Assembly (NCBI RefSeq): GCF_021391535.1
Contig: NZ_CP090066.1
Coordinates: forward strand, 819,501-883,500
Source: Aurantimonas sp. HBX-1
Lineage (GTDB): Bacteria > Pseudomonadota > Alphaproteobacteria > Rhizobiales > Rhizobiaceae
Reading direction: 5' to 3'
Length of the DNA: 64,000 nucleotides
A program made the translations under genes and the position numbers. Under the pieces are notes generated by a model that worked only from the letters and a program-made list of their open reading frames with translations, searched no databases and had not been told where the DNA came from. Each line of letters begins with the position of its first letter. Within the stretch, counting starts at the first letter, position 1. Of this stretch, positions 25,091 to 37,052 are shown piece by piece.

Positions 25091-26116
25091 TCAAAGCCAA
25101 TTCTTGATTCGGAAGAATATCATCGGGACGACCGCGGAAACGATCATCGCCATGATCGCCAAAGGATAGCCGAACGTCCATGACAGTTCAGGCATGTGCT
25201 CGAAGTTCATTCCGTATATGGAAGCGATCAATGTCGGAGGCAGAAAGGCAACGGCTGCCACCGAGAATATCTTGATGATCGCGGCTTGTTCTATGGAGAT
25301 CATGCCGACGGTCGTATCCAGCAGGAACACCGTCTTGTTGGACAGGAACGCGACGAAGTCGTTGAGCGAATGCACGTCCCGCGCCATCGCCTTGACGCGC
25401 GGCTTGGCATCCTTGGGGACGGACTTGCGACCGTCGAGCGCCAGTTGCAGGAACGGCAACAGGCGGTCGAGCGTGGCAAGGCTTTCGCGGATCCGCGAGG
25501 TCAGGTCGCCGACGGCGCCGATGCGGCGCAGGAGCGACTTGAAGTCGCCGGTCTTGGTCGGCTTCTTGCGGTCAGACGAGGAGAAGATGTCGTCGCCGAT
25601 GCCGTCGAGATCGGCCGAGACGGTCTCCAGAATGTCGGCGACGCGGTCGACCACCGTCTCGATGAGGCCGATCAGGATGGTCTCGGCGGTCGGTGCCTTG
25701 CCGATCGCGGCGGAGGCCTTGCCCGCATCGTCCGGCGCAGGGCGCGGAACGTCCCGGCACAGCTTGGCGGCGAAGATCGCAAAGCTCTTCGGCTCGCTGT
25801 AGCGCAGCGTCACCAGGCGCAGGCCGACGAGAATGAACGTGACCGGCGCAAAGGACGGCTTGCCGCTGTCCAGCCCGAACACCACCGACGCGGTCATGAA
25901 GGTGGCGCCGTCCTCGGTATAGAGCCGACTCGACACCTCGATCTCGCGCATCTCTTCGCGCGTCGGCATCTCGATGCCGCAGAGCGCCTCGACCGCCAGT
26001 TCCTCCTCGCGGCTCGGATTGATGACGTCGATCCAGATGGCCTCGGCCGGCACGCTGCCTGCCTCGACTGTCATGGCGCGAATCTGGATGTCGTCGGGGA
26101 CATAAGCCCTGATCAC
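25091..26116 (-). CDS. corA: CorA family magnesium/divalent cation transporter
   Basis: 341 residues from GTG at 26116, with AGAGG just upstream. The N-terminal cytoplasmic funnel is followed by two C-terminal membrane helices with the CorA signature YGMNFEHMPEL between them (about residues 301-311), then a basic C-terminus (FFRIKNWL). It forms a homopentameric channel for Mg2+, possibly Co2+ or Ni2+. It lies 44 bases after the mutase gene on the same strand, so it may be co-transcribed, though no functional link is known. Confidence 0.9.
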   Translation of the reverse strand: MIRAYVPDDIQIRAMTVEAGSVPAEAIWIDVINPSREEELAVEALCGIEMPTREEMREIEVSSRLYTEDGATFMTASVVFGLDSGKPSFAPVTFILVGLRLVTLRYSEPKSFAIFAAKLCRDVPRPAPDDAGKASAAIGKAPTAETILIGLIETVVDRVADILETVSADLDGIGDDIFSSSDRKKPTKTGDFKSLLRRIGAVGDLTSRIRESLATLDRLLPFLQLALDGRKSVPKDAKPRVKAMARDVHSLNDFVAFLSNKTVFLLDTTVGMISIEQAAIIKIFSVAAVAFLPPTLIASIYGMNFEHMPELSWTFGYPLAIMAMIVSAVVPMIFFRIKNWL

Positions 26117-26160
26117 GTCTGCCTCTTGTGTCGGTTTCCGGGAGGGAGCGGCAAGCCGCG

Positions 26161-28322
<2,162 letters not shown>

Positions 28323-28326
<4 letters not shown>

Positions 28327-29750
28327 GCGGCGACCTCGGCTTCCTCGTCGAGCCGGCGCGGGCGAAGCGGCGCGCACGCCCGTTCGCCCTGTCGATCCGG
28401 CTCCGGCGGCGTCGCCGTCGCCAGCACCGTGTGGGGGCGTTCGCTCTCCATCGGGTAGAGCGTCGCGCCGATGATCACGCTGCGCTTCTCGGCGAGCGCG
28501 CGGCGCCGCGCCGCGGCCGCCGCCGCGATGCGGTTCTGCAGGGCGCCCGACGCGAGACTTGCGATGATCCCGCCCTCAGCCTCGATCCTGCAGAATTCGT
28601 CCCATCCGGCGGCCGCGGTCAGATCGGTCAGCGCCTCGATGCCGCCCGACCCGGCCGCCGGATCTTCAACGGCACCGAGCCCCGACTCTTCCTGCAGGAT
28701 GACCTGGACGTTGCGGGCGAGCCGCCGCGCGGCCGGATCGGCAAGGCCGAGCGGGGCCGTGTGCGGCAGGATCGCGATGCTGTCGGCGCCGCCGGTCGCG
28801 GCGGCGAAGGCGGCGATCGTCGCCCGCAGCATGTTGGTGTGCGGGTCGCTCGCCGACAGCATGCGCCAGGCGGTCTCGGCGTGCAGCCGCAAGGGCGGCA
28901 TATCGCTCTCGCCGCAGGCTTCGAGGACCCGGGCCCAGAGCAGCCGCAGCGCCCGCAGCTTGGCGGTCTGCTCGAACTGCGTCTGGTCCACCGCGAGAGT
29001 GAAGCCGATCGCCCCCGCCGCCTCGGCGACGGACAGGCCCGCCTCGTCCATGGCGCGCAAGGCGTAAAGGGCGGTCGCGAGAACGGCCCCGAGTTCCTGG
29101 CCAGCGGTGGCGCCGGCGTCGTTGTAGACCCGGCCGTCGGCCTCGACAGTTCGGCCGGAAAAGCCGCGGGCCCGCAGCGCTTGGGTCTCGCGCCCGATCC
29201 GGGCGCGGCGATCGCGCTCGTCGCCGGCAAACCGGCCGGAGGCGGCGAAGCCGGCGCTGTCGTCGAGGCTGATGTCGACCGACACAGATGCGAGATCGTG
29301 CCCGGCCGCGGCTGCCAGGGAGGCGATCGCCTCCAACGCGGCGAGCGACTGCGGGTGGGGTTCAATACGCAGCGCGGCGATGTCCAGCCGCACCCCGTCC
29401 AAAGCACGGGCGATGCCGTCGAGCGGCACGCCGAACCCGCGCGACGAGGGTGCGCCGGCGATCGCTACCGCCAGCCCGCTGGCGCCGCCTTCGAGGTCGG
29501 CGAGGGCCTGCCCGCCCGCCCGTTCCGGATCGACATCATCGACGCGCGCCATGATCGACCAGCGTCCAGCAGCCAGCCGGGCGAGGGGAACCGCGTCGTG
29601 CCGCCGCGCATAGACCGGGCCGTAGCGGAACCCGTCCTCGGCATCCGTGACGAGCCCGTCCAGGCCGCGTCCTTTGGTCTCGACCAGGGCTCGCCAGTCG
29701 GCCTCCGTAGCAGGCGGAAAGGCGTCCGGGTCGATCCTTGCTGCGCTCAT
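28323..29750 (-). CDS. methylmalonyl-CoA mutase, small subunit
   Basis: 475 residues from ATG at 29750 with GGAGGT upstream. Homologous to the TIM barrel of the large subunit (ALRLLWARVLEACGE, DPHTNMLRATIAAFAAATGGADSI) but ends soon after it, so the C-terminal cobalamin-binding domain is missing. This shortened type is seen in the two-subunit mutase of Methylobacterium. It should be non-catalytic and support the large subunit. First gene of the two-gene unit, translationally coupled to the large subunit. Confidence 0.88.
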
Positions 29751-29879
29751 CTGACCTCCCTGCCGCGATGCGATGTCCGGGGCGGTTCCCGGCCCCCCGC
29801 CGGTCACTCCACGAGCAAATAACGCGTCGCGTAAAAAAGCGAAATCGCCAAGTGCCCGGCGGGCTACCTGGAGGCGGCG

Positions 29880-31589
29880 TCAGTGGGTGAGGACAGCCTC
29901 CGACGGCGTGACCAGCTTCCATACGACGCCGGTTTCCGCGTAGTCCATGTCGACCTCGCCGCCCAGCCCCCGTGCCGTCATCTTCTGGATGACGAGGGTG
30001 CCGAAGCCGGCGCGTTTCGGCTCCGTCACCGGCGGTCCGCCCGCCTCGCGCCATTCGATCGAGAAGGCCTCGTCCATCGACCAGTTGACCGCGACGGTGC
30101 CCTCAGACACCGATAGCGAGCCATATTTCGCGGCGTTCGTCGCCAGCTCGTGTAGCGCAAGGCCGATGGTCTGCGCCGCCGTCGGGTTGAGCCAGACCTT
30201 CGGCCCGGAAACCTTGATCTGGTCGCCATCGGCGCCGAACGGCCGGAGCTGCGCGAGGACGAGGTCGTTGATGTCGACGCTCTCCCAGCCGCGGCCGGCC
30301 AGGAGGTCGGCGGAGCGGGCCAGCGAATTCAGCGCCTCCGACAGCGTGGCGAGCAGCTGCGTCGTGTCGGAACTTTCCTTGGCGGCGCGCCGGGCGATCG
30401 CGGCGATGAGCGCATACTGGTTCTTCGCCCGGTGGGTCATCTCGCGCATCAGGAAGCGGCTCTGCTCTTCGGCCTCGCGGCGATCGCGGGAGGCCTGCGC
30501 GAGAACCATCGAGACCTCGCCGATTTCGCCGATGTCGGTCTGGATGATGGTGGCCGGGCGTCCCTGGCCGATGGCTTCCGCCTGCTTGGACAGTTGCCGG
30601 ATCGGCGCCGCGAGCCGGCGCCCGAACACCACGGCGAGCAGGATGGAGAAGGCCAGGAGGACCAGGCCCGCGCTGACCAGCATGAACCAGGAGCGCAGCG
30701 CCGGCCGGATGATCACCTGGTTCGGCACCGCCACCGTGGTGGCCCAGCCGGAAAGGCTGGACACGATTGAGCCCTCGATATGCTCGCCGCTCGCCTTCCC
30801 CAGCGTCTCGATGATCGAGGGATTGTCGTAGGAGACGCCCCCCTGCGGCAGGATCTGCCCGCCGCTGGTGATCGCCGCGAAGACACGGCGGTTCTGCCGG
30901 TCCTTGATGATCGCGGACCACTGGCTGGGCAGGTTGCGGTCGGCGATGACGTCGCCCAGCGTATCCACCGATTTCTGCAGCACCAGCACGTAGGGCACCC
31001 GTTCGCCTTCGATGACCGGAACCGCGACATGGAAGACGAAGCGGCCGGTCGGTTCGGAGAACATCACGCCCGAAACTTCCGGGCGCCGGGTGCGGAACGC
31101 CAGCTCGATGGTGGCCGCGTCGCCGAGCGTCTGGCCCGGGCGCGTCGCGGCCTCCTCGGTCGAGACCGCGACGGCGAGATCGGGATCGATCAGTTCCGCC
31201 GTCGTCCGCGTGCCGGCGAGGGCGGCGACGGTCCGTTCCCGAAAGCCGTCGAGATTGCCGCGCGCCAGGGCGGGCGACGACGCCAGAACGCGACCGGTGG
31301 TGATCATGCCGTAGATTTCGCGATCGACGGCGCTGGAGATGATCTCGGCGGTATCGTTGACCTGCCCGGTGACGATTTCTTCCTGCTGCTGCGAGAACTG
31401 CAGGATCAGGAAGGCGCTGAACAGCAGCGCCGGGATGAGCACGATCACGGCGAAGACGATGAGATGCGCCAGCAGGGGCGGCCGGCGCCACATCCGGGCC
31501 AGCCGGTGACCCCGCAGCCAGCCCGGCAGGAGCCGGCCGGCGCGTCCCCCTCGCGGTCGCGCATTTGCCGCTGGCGTGTCGGCCGTCAT
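29880..31589 (-). CDS. membrane-bound sensor histidine kinase, HWE/HisKA_2 type
   Basis: 569 residues from ATG at 31589. Two membrane helices (about residues 40-65 and 265-290) enclose a periplasmic dCache-like sensor region. A HAMP segment follows (RRLAAPIRQLSKQAEAIG), then the phosphoacceptor box REMTHRAKNQYALIAAIAR, the N-box ALHELATNAAKYGSLS and an IEWREAGGPPV segment with the Trp-x-Glu signature of HWE kinases. It should autophosphorylate on the His of MTHRAKN. No response regulator is encoded nearby. HWE kinases of this order often feed the general stress response, but that link is not shown here. Confidence 0.88.
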   Translation of the reverse strand: MTADTPAANARPRGGRAGRLLPGWLRGHRLARMWRRPPLLAHLIVFAVIVLIPALLFSAFLILQFSQQQEEIVTGQVNDTAEIISSAVDREIYGMITTGRVLASSPALARGNLDGFRERTVAALAGTRTTAELIDPDLAVAVSTEEAATRPGQTLGDAATIELAFRTRRPEVSGVMFSEPTGRFVFHVAVPVIEGERVPYVLVLQKSVDTLGDVIADRNLPSQWSAIIKDRQNRRVFAAITSGGQILPQGGVSYDNPSIIETLGKASGEHIEGSIVSSLSGWATTVAVPNQVIIRPALRSWFMLVSAGLVLLAFSILLAVVFGRRLAAPIRQLSKQAEAIGQGRPATIIQTDIGEIGEVSMVLAQASRDRREAEEQSRFLMREMTHRAKNQYALIAAIARRAAKESSDTTQLLATLSEALNSLARSADLLAGRGWESVDINDLVLAQLRPFGADGDQIKVSGPKVWLNPTAAQTIGLALHELATNAAKYGSLSVSEGTVAVNWSMDEAFSIEWREAGGPPVTEPKRAGFGTLVIQKMTARGLGGEVDMDYAETGVVWKLVTPSEAVLTH

Positions 31590-31772
31590 CTGCCTCGAAT
31601 TCCCCCGCGGCGCTCCGTCCCCCAAAGCGTCCCGCCTCGTCGTTAAACGTTGAAATTGTTTCCGTTCACAGCATACGCGAGGCTCCGGCCATTATCCATA
31701 AGGATAGGAGCGGGGCGGCACAGCGCCGCCCGGCCGCGGGCCGTCGTCACCTTGCGGAAGGGGAAACCCCCG

Positions 31773-32126
31773 TCAGACGAACTGCGCCAGTCCCGGAACC
31801 GATGCGATGACGCGGTCGACCGTCTCGGCGCCGGCATGGCTGCGGGAGAAGCCGACCAGTTCCCGCGCGACGGTCTGGATCTGCCCCATGTCGAGCCCCA
31901 TGCCCATCAGGCCGGCGCCCAGCGCCATGATGCCACCGCCGGAATAGCCGTCGCCGCCCGTGGCGGCCAGGGCCTCCTCGGCGCCAGGCGTCTTGGCGAT
32001 CATCGTGCCGACGGCCGGATCGTCGCTTTCTGCCGAAAGGAAGGCGAGGATGCTTCCCACCGCGCGCCGCGCGGTCGCCGTGTCCAGGCCGGTTTCGGCG
32101 GTGATGCGTGTCAGCAGTTCGTCCAT
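31773..32126 (-). CDS. small helical protein of unknown function (DUF2267/DUF2780-like)
   Basis: 117 residues from ATG at 32126 with GAGGACACG upstream. The sequence has helical ends (LLTRITAETGLDTATARRAVGSILAFL and IQTVARELVGFSRSHAGAETVDRVIASVPGLAQFV in part) around a Gly/Met-rich middle. It resembles the DUF2267/DUF2780 group, which I cannot confirm. No signal peptide or membrane helix beyond the Gly/Met-rich patch. It stands divergent from the HerA-like ATPase gene. Confidence 0.6.
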   Translation of the reverse strand: MDELLTRITAETGLDTATARRAVGSILAFLSAESDDPAVGTMIAKTPGAEEALAATGGDGYSGGGIMALGAGLMGMGLDMGQIQTVARELVGFSRSHAGAETVDRVIASVPGLAQFV

Positions 32127-32283
32127 CGTGTCCTCGCATGTGCATGTCCGGCCGGCGGCCGGTTCGAATCGGCCGGAACTTGGCAACTCGGTCCCGCCGA
32201 TGCAATCGCCAAGATCGGGCGTCGCCACGCTTGTGAGCGCCGACCGCGCTCCGCTAAGCTCGGCGACCGACAGGGGGAAGCGC

Positions 32284-33939
32284 ATGCTCGAAGCGGGACG
32301 GATTTTCATCGGGACGAGCCGCGACCCGCAGGGCGCCATGCAACAGGGCGAGTATCTCGACCTGCGTCTCGCCAACCGCCACGGGCTCGTGACCGGGGCG
32401 ACCGGCACCGGCAAGACCGTGACGCTGCAGATTCTCGCCGAGGGCTTCTCGGACGCCGGCGTCCCGGTGTTCTGCGCCGACATCAAGGGCGACCTCGCCG
32501 GCATCGCCGAGCGCGGCGAGCCGAAGGACTTCCTGGTCGAGCGGGCGCACCAGATCGGGCTCGAGCCCTATTACCACGACCTCTTCCCGGCGGTGTTCTG
32601 GGACATCTTCGGCGAGCAGGGCCACCCGGTCCGCGCCACCGTCTCGGAGATGGGCCCGCTGCTGCTGTCGCGGCTGATGAATCTCTCCGAGGCGCAGGAG
32701 GGCGTGCTCAACATCGTCTTCAAGATCGCCGACGAGGAGCAGATGCTGCTCCTCGACCTCAAGGACCTGCAGGCGATGCTGGCGCATGTCGCCGACAATG
32801 CCGACAGCGTCTCGCGGCTCTACGGCAATGTCGCCAAGGCCTCGGTCGGGGCCATCCAGCGGTCGCTGCTGGTGCTGGAGCAGCAGGGCGCCGCGAGCTT
32901 CTTCGGCGAGCCGGCGCTGGCCATCGCCGACCTGATGCGCACCGACCGGGACGGCCGCGGCATCGTCAACGTGCTCGCCGCCGACCGGCTGATGATGAAC
33001 CCGCGGCTCTATGCGACCTTCCTGCTGTGGCTGCTCTCCGAGCTCTTCGAGGAACTGCCGGAGGTCGGCGACGTGGAGAAGCCGAAGCTGGTGTTCTTCT
33101 TCGACGAGGCGCACCTGCTCTTCGACGGTGCGCCGAAGGTGCTGGTCGACCGGGTCGAGCAGGTGGTGAAGCTGATCCGCTCGAAGGGCGTCGGCGTCTA
33201 TTTCGTCACGCAGAACCCGCTCGACGTTCCGGAAGGCGTGCTGGCGCAGCTCGGCAACCGGGTGCAGCATGCGCTGCGGGCCTATACGCCGCGCGAGCAG
33301 AAGGCGGTGAAGGTGGCGGCCGAGACGTTCCGGCCGAACCCGGCGTTCGACTGCTACGAGGCGATCACCCAGCTGGGCGTCGGCGAGGCGCTGGTCTCGA
33401 CCCTCGGCAAAGGCGGCGTGCCCTCGATGGTCGAGCGGACGCTGATCCGGCCGCCCGCCGCCCGGCTCGGCACGATCACTCCTGAGGAGCGGGCCGCCGT
33501 GATCGCCCGCAGCCCGGTGGCGGGGCTGTATGACCACACGGTGGACCGGGAATCGGCCTACGAGATGCTGGTCGGACGCGCGGAGAAGGAGCTGCAGCAG
33601 GAGGCCGAGCGGCGCCGGCTGGAAGACGAGGCCGCGGCCGAACGACGGAACGGCGAGGCCGAACGGCGTGCCGATGCCGCACGCCGTCGGGAGGAAGAGG
33701 GGCCGGAGGAAACGCCGCGCCGGACCCGGACCGGGTTCCAGCTGCCGGATTTCGACGACGGCGAGGAGGCCGAGCGCGCCGAGCCGCGTGGCCGCGCGCC
33801 GGCCCGGCCGCGATCGTCCGGCTATCAGCGCCAGACGGTGACCGAGACGATCATGAAGCAGGTGGGGCGGACCGTCGCCTCCACGGTCACCAACGCCATC
33901 GTCCGGGGCATTCTCGGCAGCCTGAAACGCGGGCGCTGA
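32284..33939 (+). CDS. HerA-like helicase/ATPase (DUF853 family)
   Basis: 551 residues from ATG at 32284 (GGGGGAAGCGC upstream). Walker A GATGTGKT at residues 38-45 and Walker B VFFFDEAH at about residues 268-275, with the DUF853 pattern DIKGDLAGIAERGEP. The C-terminal 140 residues are charged and probably coiled-coil or disordered (EKELQQEAERRRLEDEAAAERR in part). HerA/FtsK-like ATPases pump or process DNA; this bacterial subfamily is common in alphaproteobacteria but of unknown cellular role. No nuclease partner such as NurA is adjacent. In-frame upstream extension to 31960 antisense to the neighbouring gene is rejected. Confidence 0.85.
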   Translation: MLEAGRIFIGTSRDPQGAMQQGEYLDLRLANRHGLVTGATGTGKTVTLQILAEGFSDAGVPVFCADIKGDLAGIAERGEPKDFLVERAHQIGLEPYYHDLFPAVFWDIFGEQGHPVRATVSEMGPLLLSRLMNLSEAQEGVLNIVFKIADEEQMLLLDLKDLQAMLAHVADNADSVSRLYGNVAKASVGAIQRSLLVLEQQGAASFFGEPALAIADLMRTDRDGRGIVNVLAADRLMMNPRLYATFLLWLLSELFEELPEVGDVEKPKLVFFFDEAHLLFDGAPKVLVDRVEQVVKLIRSKGVGVYFVTQNPLDVPEGVLAQLGNRVQHALRAYTPREQKAVKVAAETFRPNPAFDCYEAITQLGVGEALVSTLGKGGVPSMVERTLIRPPAARLGTITPEERAAVIARSPVAGLYDHTVDRESAYEMLVGRAEKELQQEAERRRLEDEAAAERRNGEAERRADAARRREEEGPEETPRRTRTGFQLPDFDDGEEAERAEPRGRAPARPRSSGYQRQTVTETIMKQVGRTVASTVTNAIVRGILGSLKRGR

Positions 33940-34043
33940 TCGGGCTTGCGGCGCCGGGGCACGGATAAAACGCCGGGCGGGCGGACGTCTTTCAATTTCC
34001 CGCAGCAAGGCCCATCTGAGCAAAAGAAACGGGAAGGACCATC

Positions 34044-34283
34044 ATGAACCGGAAGTCGACGCTTGCCTCCTACATCCTCTGGCTGCTCTGCCTCGGCGGG
34101 ATATGCGGCCTGCACCGGTTCTACCTGGGTCGTCCCTGGACCGGGCTGCTCTGGCTGCTGACCCTCGGCCTTCTCGGCATCGGGCAGTTCATCGACCTGT
34201 TCCTGATCCCGGGCATGGTGCGCGAGGAAAACCTCGAAAGCCGGATCGACCTGATGGAGCGCGAGCGCCAGCGCATCGCCTGA
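34044..34283 (+). CDS. TM2 domain membrane protein
   Basis: 79 residues. Two membrane helices separated by the TM2 signature GGICGLHRFYLGRPWTGLLWL, and a short charged C-terminal tail (ESRIDLMERERQR). GGAAGG lies upstream of the ATG. TM2 proteins are small inner membrane proteins with unknown role. Confidence 0.85.
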   Translation: MNRKSTLASYILWLLCLGGICGLHRFYLGRPWTGLLWLLTLGLLGIGQFIDLFLIPGMVREENLESRIDLMERERQRIA

Positions 34284-34359
34284 TCGGCGGAGCGCCCGCG
34301 CCCACTGGGAGCGGCGCGGGGCGGTGATCGGCATTTTCCGGCCACCGCCGCCGTTTGCG

Positions 34360-35085
34360 TCAGACCGACAGGCCGCCCTGGCGCACCACCACCGGCGAAC
34401 CGGTGGGGACGCGGTCGTACAGGTCGATGATGTCCTGGTTCATGAAGCGGATGCAGCCGGACGAGCCGCTGGTGCCGATCGTCCAGTATTCCGGCGTGCC
34501 GTGCAGCCGGTACAGCGTGTCCTTGCCGCCCTGGAACAGATAGAGCGCCCGGGCGCCGAGCGGATTGGCGATGCCGGGCTCCATGCCGTCGGCATACTGC
34601 GCCAGCTCCGGCTTGCGCGCGATCATCTCGCGCGGCGGCGTCCAGGTCGGCCACTTGCGCTTCCACTGGACCACGGCGCGCCCCGACCAGCCGAAGCCCT
34701 CGCGACCGACGCCGACGCCGTAGCGCATCGCCCGGCCGCCGGGCATGACGACATAGGCGAAGCGCGAGGCCGTATCGACGACCACGGTTCCGGGGCGCTC
34801 GCCGGTCGGATCGGCGACTTCCTGCCGGTAGTACATCGGGTCGATGCGCGACAGGTCGGGGGCGGGGATGACGTGGCCGGCATCGACGACACGGCTGTAC
34901 ATCCGCGCATAACGTGGGTCGACGCTGCGGAAGAGGCCGCCGCCGCCGGCCGCGCCGGGATAGGCGACGCCGACGATGCTGGCGCGGGGGCCGGAGGTGC
35001 AGCCGGCGACCAGGGCGGTTGCCCCGAGGCCGAGGCCCATCAGGAACTTGCGTCGGGAAGGGTGACCCTCGTCACGTGGCGTCAT
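34360..35085 (-). CDS. L,D-transpeptidase (YkuD family), exported
   Basis: 241 residues from ATG at 35085. The N-terminus has a twin-arginine motif (SRRKFLMG) and a lipobox-like VAGC at about residues 25-28, so it may be a Tat-exported lipoprotein. The catalytic YkuD motif is HGTPEYWTIGTSGSSGCIRF with the nucleophilic Cys near residue 210. It crosslinks peptidoglycan by 3-3 bonds or attaches proteins to it. Usual length for ErfK/YbiS-type enzymes without a LysM domain. Confidence 0.88.
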   Translation of the reverse strand: MTPRDEGHPSRRKFLMGLGLGATALVAGCTSGPRASIVGVAYPGAAGGGGLFRSVDPRYARMYSRVVDAGHVIPAPDLSRIDPMYYRQEVADPTGERPGTVVVDTASRFAYVVMPGGRAMRYGVGVGREGFGWSGRAVVQWKRKWPTWTPPREMIARKPELAQYADGMEPGIANPLGARALYLFQGGKDTLYRLHGTPEYWTIGTSGSSGCIRFMNQDIIDLYDRVPTGSPVVVRQGGLSV

Positions 35086-35209
35086 GGTGTCCAGCCTTGC
35101 TGTGCCGGGCTTCCTGGAAGATGCGGCGCCCGGTCGGTTGTCATTTTTTGCGAAAACCACCGGTCGTCCCGATGGTTCCCCGTTCACGGTCAGTTGAGCT
35201 TACGGCCGG

Positions 35210-35872
35210 TTAAAGTCTTCCGACCAATCCGCGCAGGTCCGGCAGGACCGCGTTCGGCTGGAGGTCCGGATATTCGTCGGGCTCGCTCGTCCGGTTGATC
35301 CACACGGTGTGGAAGCCGAAACGGCTTGCCCCGGCGATGTCCCAGCGGTTCGACGACTGGAACGAGACGGCGTTCGGGTAGAGCCGGAACTCCGTGGTGA
35401 CGAGTTCGTAGATGGCCGGTGCCGTCTTGTAGGCGCCGCAGTCCTCCGCGGAGAACACGCCGTCGAAGAGATCCTCGATGCCGGCCGAGCGCAAGGCGCT
35501 GCGCAGCATGTCGTGCGAGCCGTTGGAGAGGATGGCGAGTCGGGCCTCACGCGCCCGCAACGCCCGCAGGGTCGCCGGCACCTCCGGGAAGGTGTCGAGG
35601 TCGCGATAGGCGTCGAGCAGCTTGGCGCGCAGGCCCTTGTCGGCCTGCGGCACCTTCTGGAAGGCGTAGTCGAGCGCGTCTTCCGTCAGCTGCCAGAAAT
35701 CCCGGTCGACGCGGCCCATCAGGCTGCGCACCCAGGAATATTCGAGCTGCTTGCGGCGCCAGATGTCGGAGAGGAGCCGGCCGGATTCGCCAAGGTCGCC
35801 GGCGTGCCGTGCGGCGGCCGCGCCGGTGTCGAAGAGCGTGCCGTAGGCATCGAAGACATAGACGGAATGCAA
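35210..35872 (-). CDS. haloacid dehalogenase type II
   Basis: 220 residues. Start taken as TTG at 35872 because AGGAGG lies 6 bases upstream and the product then begins MHSVYVFDAYGTLFD, the usual family start; an ATG at 35905 lacks a ribosome binding site. HAD motifs: FDAYGTLFD with the nucleophilic Asp, LAILSNGSHDM, and the Lys-containing CGAYKTAPAIYE. It should hydrolyse (S)-2-haloacids to hydroxy acids, though many relatives have other phosphatase or hydrolase substrates. Cytoplasmic. Confidence 0.82.
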   Translation of the reverse strand: MHSVYVFDAYGTLFDTGAAAARHAGDLGESGRLLSDIWRRKQLEYSWVRSLMGRVDRDFWQLTEDALDYAFQKVPQADKGLRAKLLDAYRDLDTFPEVPATLRALRAREARLAILSNGSHDMLRSALRSAGIEDLFDGVFSAEDCGAYKTAPAIYELVTTEFRLYPNAVSFQSSNRWDIAGASRFGFHTVWINRTSEPDEYPDLQPNAVLPDLRGLVGRL

Positions 35873-36057
35873 GCTGGACCTCCTGGCCGGGTGGGCGGAC
35901 GACATCCCGGGTCATAGCGTCGTGGCGGACAGGGGAAAAGCGCCTTCCCGCCGCCGGGCGGAAATCATCCCGTGACGGTCCCGCCGTCTCGCGCTAACTG
36001 TGCCGCCGCAATCGTCCCATGCGCCGCAGGCGCGAAGCTGACCGGAGCGACCGCTCG

Positions 36058-36921
36058 ATGCCACAGGAATTGTCCCGCACGCGCAGCTATGTCGATGGAA
36101 GCTGGCACGACGGCAACCCGCCGCTGATCGGCCCCCGCAGCCATGCGATGTGGCTCGGCAGCACGGTGTTCGACGGCGCCCGCTGGTTCGACGGGCTGGC
36201 GCCCGACCTTGCCGCCCACTGCCAGCGGGTCAACCGTTCCGCCGAGGCGCTGGGCCTGAAGCCGACCATGGAGGCCGCGGAGATCGAACGCCTGACCTGG
36301 GAGGGGCTGCAATCCTTCGACGGGGCGACGGCGGTCTACATCCGGCCGATGTACTGGGCGGAGGAGGGCGGCTACATGGGCGTGCCGGCCGAGCCGGAAT
36401 CCACCCGGTTCTGCCTGTGCCTCTACGAATCGCCGATGATCTCGCCCGCGGGCTTTTCGCTGACCGTCTCGCCGTTCCGCCGGCCGACGCCGGAGACCAT
36501 GCCGACGCTGGCCAAGGCCGGCTGCCTCTATCCCAACAACGCGCGGGCGATCCTTGAGGCCCGCGGGCGCGGCTTCGACAACGCGCTGGTCCTCGACATG
36601 CTCGGCAATGTCGCCGAAACCGGGACGTCGAACATCTTCATGGTCCGGGACGGCGTCGTCCACACGCCGGTGCCGAACGGCTGCTTCCTCAACGGGATCA
36701 CGCGCCAGCGGGTGATCGCGCTGCTGCGCGACGACGGATGGGACGTCGTCGAGCGCTCGCTCACGGTGGCGGATTTCGCAGCCGCCGACGAGATTTTCTC
36801 GACCGGAAACCATTCGAAGGTGGTGCCGGTGACGCGCATCGAGGACCGCACGCTGCAGCCGGGACCGGCCTATGGCCGCGCCCGCGAACTCTACATGGAC
36901 TTCGCGCGGCAGGCGGCCTGA
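36058..36921 (+). CDS. class IV aminotransferase (branched-chain type)
   Basis: 287 residues from ATG at 36058 (GGAGC upstream). Fold-type IV PLP enzyme: the Schiff-base Lys is in TLAKAGCLYPNNARAI, and NVAETGTSNIFMV with NGITRQRVI binds the cofactor phosphate. It is shorter and divergent from housekeeping IlvE, so D-amino acid or other transaminase activity is possible. The family includes branched-chain aminotransferases and 4-amino-4-deoxychorismate lyase. Cytoplasmic. It stands alone before the sodB gene. Confidence 0.82.
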   Translation: MPQELSRTRSYVDGSWHDGNPPLIGPRSHAMWLGSTVFDGARWFDGLAPDLAAHCQRVNRSAEALGLKPTMEAAEIERLTWEGLQSFDGATAVYIRPMYWAEEGGYMGVPAEPESTRFCLCLYESPMISPAGFSLTVSPFRRPTPETMPTLAKAGCLYPNNARAILEARGRGFDNALVLDMLGNVAETGTSNIFMVRDGVVHTPVPNGCFLNGITRQRVIALLRDDGWDVVERSLTVADFAAADEIFSTGNHSKVVPVTRIEDRTLQPGPAYGRARELYMDFARQAA

Positions 36922-37052
36922 GCACTTCGATCGGCCGGGGCGGTGGCAGGCGCGCACATCGGCCCTAGCTTCCCGCACGCCGAATTCGGCACGTCGGCCG
37001 CCCCTTGGGTTGCCGCCGCGCCAGGTCGCCAACACCAGAAGGAGACTGCACA

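Noticed and set aside
24919..25107. Plus-strand 62-codon frame in the gap between GGDEF-EAL and corA
   Set aside because: TTG start without ribosome binding site, no family similarity, and partial overlap with corA. It cannot be excluded but is not supported.
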